Shown here piece after piece: positions 62,958 to 64,000 of a stretch of DNA of 64,000 nucleotides (positions are counted from its first letter, which is position 1; each line of letters opens with the position of its first letter). Origin of the DNA: Symbiodinium natans (lineage: Eukaryota; Sar; Dinophyceae; Suessiales; Symbiodiniaceae). Where the stretch lies: contig CAJNDS010002369.1 of the NCBI GenBank assembly GCA_905221605.1, forward strand, positions 402,033 to 466,032, read 5' to 3'. The translations under genes were made by a program, and so were the position numbers. Under the pieces are notes generated by a model. The model was given only the letters and a program-made list of their open reading frames with translations, searched no databases and was not told the DNA's origin.

Positions 62958-63563
62958 ATTTCCCTCCCTATCTCTTATGTTGCTTTTCCTTCTTGTGGGG
63001 TGTCCCTGTTTCTCTTGAAGATGCAGAAAACGATTGAAAAGGACACCCGTTCCATCGCCCATGTGTAGGGAAAGAGAGAGAATCATGAGCATCAGCTGGG
63101 CTTGCTGCCAATCCAACATGGGCGTCCCTTTTAATCGCATTCTGTGTCCTTTTTTCTCGCTTGAAGATGCAGAAAACGATCCAAAAGCACATCTGTTGGA
63201 GGAAGAGAGAAGGAGAGAGGAGAGATACCAAGGATTGCATATTTAATGGGAAGAGCAAGGAAGAGAATAGAAGACAGATGAATAGAGAAGAGGGAGAGAC
63301 AAAACAAGGCGCAGAGAAGATTGCACTCTTCTTTATCTATTCTCTCTCCCTTGTTTCTCCCTTCCCTCTTTCTTTTCGAAATGAGAAAAACAAAAAGGAA
63401 GAACTATGAGAAGGAGAAGAGTAAGGAAAGGAACAGAAGAGATAGGCCGAGAGGATGAATATGATGGAGTATTATGGAAAGGCTCACGCGCAAGGAGTCA
63501 CCCTCTGCTTACCTTTCCACTGCTTTATCATATGAGTTCCTTTCTTGTGTTTTATCAGTTAAA
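62958..63563. repeat. Recent tandem duplication, right copy
   Basis: See the left copy; the sequence between copies (62,651-62,957) includes a degenerate partial unit. Confidence 0.92.
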
Positions 63564-63595
63564 AGGAAGCAGAAGAGCAGGGAACAGCAAAAATT

Positions 63596-64000
63596 GAGCC
63601 CAACATTTTAGGACCAGGCCTTGCGACCTGACTCTTTGGAGCAAATATCGATTCCAAAATCTTAGGGACCAGGGCTTGCGATGTTACTCTTTGGAGCAAG
63701 AAATGAGCCCAAAATCTTAAAGACCGGGGCTTGCGATTTCACCTTTTGGAGCAAATACTGGGCCCAAAAATCTTAGGGACCAGGGCTTGCAATTTGACTC
63801 CGTGGAGCACAAATCGACCCCGAAATCTTAGGGACCAGGGCTTGCGATTTGACTCTGTGGAGCACAAATCGACCCCGAAAACTTAGGGACCAGGGCTTGC
63901 GATTTGACTCTTTGGAGCAAGAATCGACCCAAAAATCTAAGGGACCAGGGCTTGCGATTTTACTCTTTGGCGCAAAAACTGGGCCCCAAATCTTAGGGAC
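63596..64000 (+). repeat. 55-bp satellite, reaches the window edge
   Basis: The word GGACCAGGGCTTGCGA recurs at 63,611, 63,666, 63,721, 63,778, 63,832, 63,887, 63,942 and 63,997 (partial), giving spacings of 54-57 bp. Units differ at several positions (TTTGACTCTTTGGAGCA core). Confidence 0.96.

Larger units (their letters stand above)
61020..63590. repeat. Purine/pyrimidine-biased long-unit satellite
   Basis: The landmark ATGGGAAGAGCAA occurs at 61,108, 61,502, 61,944, 62,363 and 63,246 (with minor changes), and TCGAAATGAGAAAAACAAAA at 61,218, 62,463 and 63,375. Units of about 390-450 bp alternate AG-rich and CT-rich segments. It has no telomeric repeats, unlike the rest of the window. The open frames on both strands repeat with the units and are not called. 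Confidence 0.88.

Noticed and set aside
61475-63597. Open frames of 60-160 codons on both strands in the satellite
   Set aside because: They recur with the repeat units, exist on both strands at once, and use the purine/pyrimidine bias rather than a normal codon pattern.

Overview
The window is nuclear DNA of an intron-rich eukaryote whose telomere unit is TTTAGGG. The likeliest source is a dinoflagellate or close alveolate relative. The reasons are the TTTAGGG unit, mostly GT donors with some apparent GC donors, a secreted nucleoside hydrolase of protist type, long simple-sequence tracts, and a decayed intronless gene whose Cys-containing N-terminal module resembles one I remember from dinoflagellate predicted proteins. 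I saw no spliced leader, rRNA, tRNA or organelle gene, so the phylum is an inference. No bacterial gene or operon signal is present.

The dominant structure is unusual. Interstitial telomere-like arrays, (TTTAGGG)n or (CCCTAAA)n, perfect or degenerate, from two to about 25 units and in both orientations, occur every few hundred bases from base 1 to about 60.6 kb. The DNA between them comes in islands of roughly 50-250 bp. Many islands look like exons: an AG at the left, an open frame of 10-90 codons, and GT (sometimes GC) at the right. One gene proves this layout. A nucleoside hydrolase at 27,125-29,824 (minus) is split over at least seven such islands, which carry the family motifs in the right order, and its introns hold telomeric arrays and two copies of a palindromic miniature element.

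Regions: 0.5-10.6 kb, many small minus-strand exon candidates. 12-13.6 kb, plus. 13.8-21 kb, a dense minus run. 21.1-27.1 kb, mixed. 27.1-29.8 kb, nucleoside hydrolase. 30-38.7 kb, mixed short loci plus a better supported minus gene at 36-38.3 kb. 38.8-42.4 kb, plus. 43-50.8 kb, mixed. 51.8-53.05 kb, a decayed intronless gene (minus). 53.1-55.5 kb, a 34-38 bp minisatellite with an inverted block. 56-56.3 kb, an AGATCT-rich repeat ending in 74 G. 56.8-60.9 kb, mostly minus exon candidates. 61-63.6 kb, purine/pyrimidine-biased satellite with a recent tandem duplication. 63.6-64 kb, a 55-bp satellite.

The main biological signal is intron composition. Some introns appear to be telomeric repeat from donor to acceptor, because GGGTTTAGGG in the sense direction holds both GT and AG. 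Others are almost exactly one MITE-like palindrome flanked by an 8-bp target duplication (introner-like). Except for the nucleoside hydrolase, I could not name the genes. Frames of 20-40 codons occur by chance at this base composition, and several islands are open on both strands, so each unnamed exon is a candidate and the locus groupings are by strand and proximity only.
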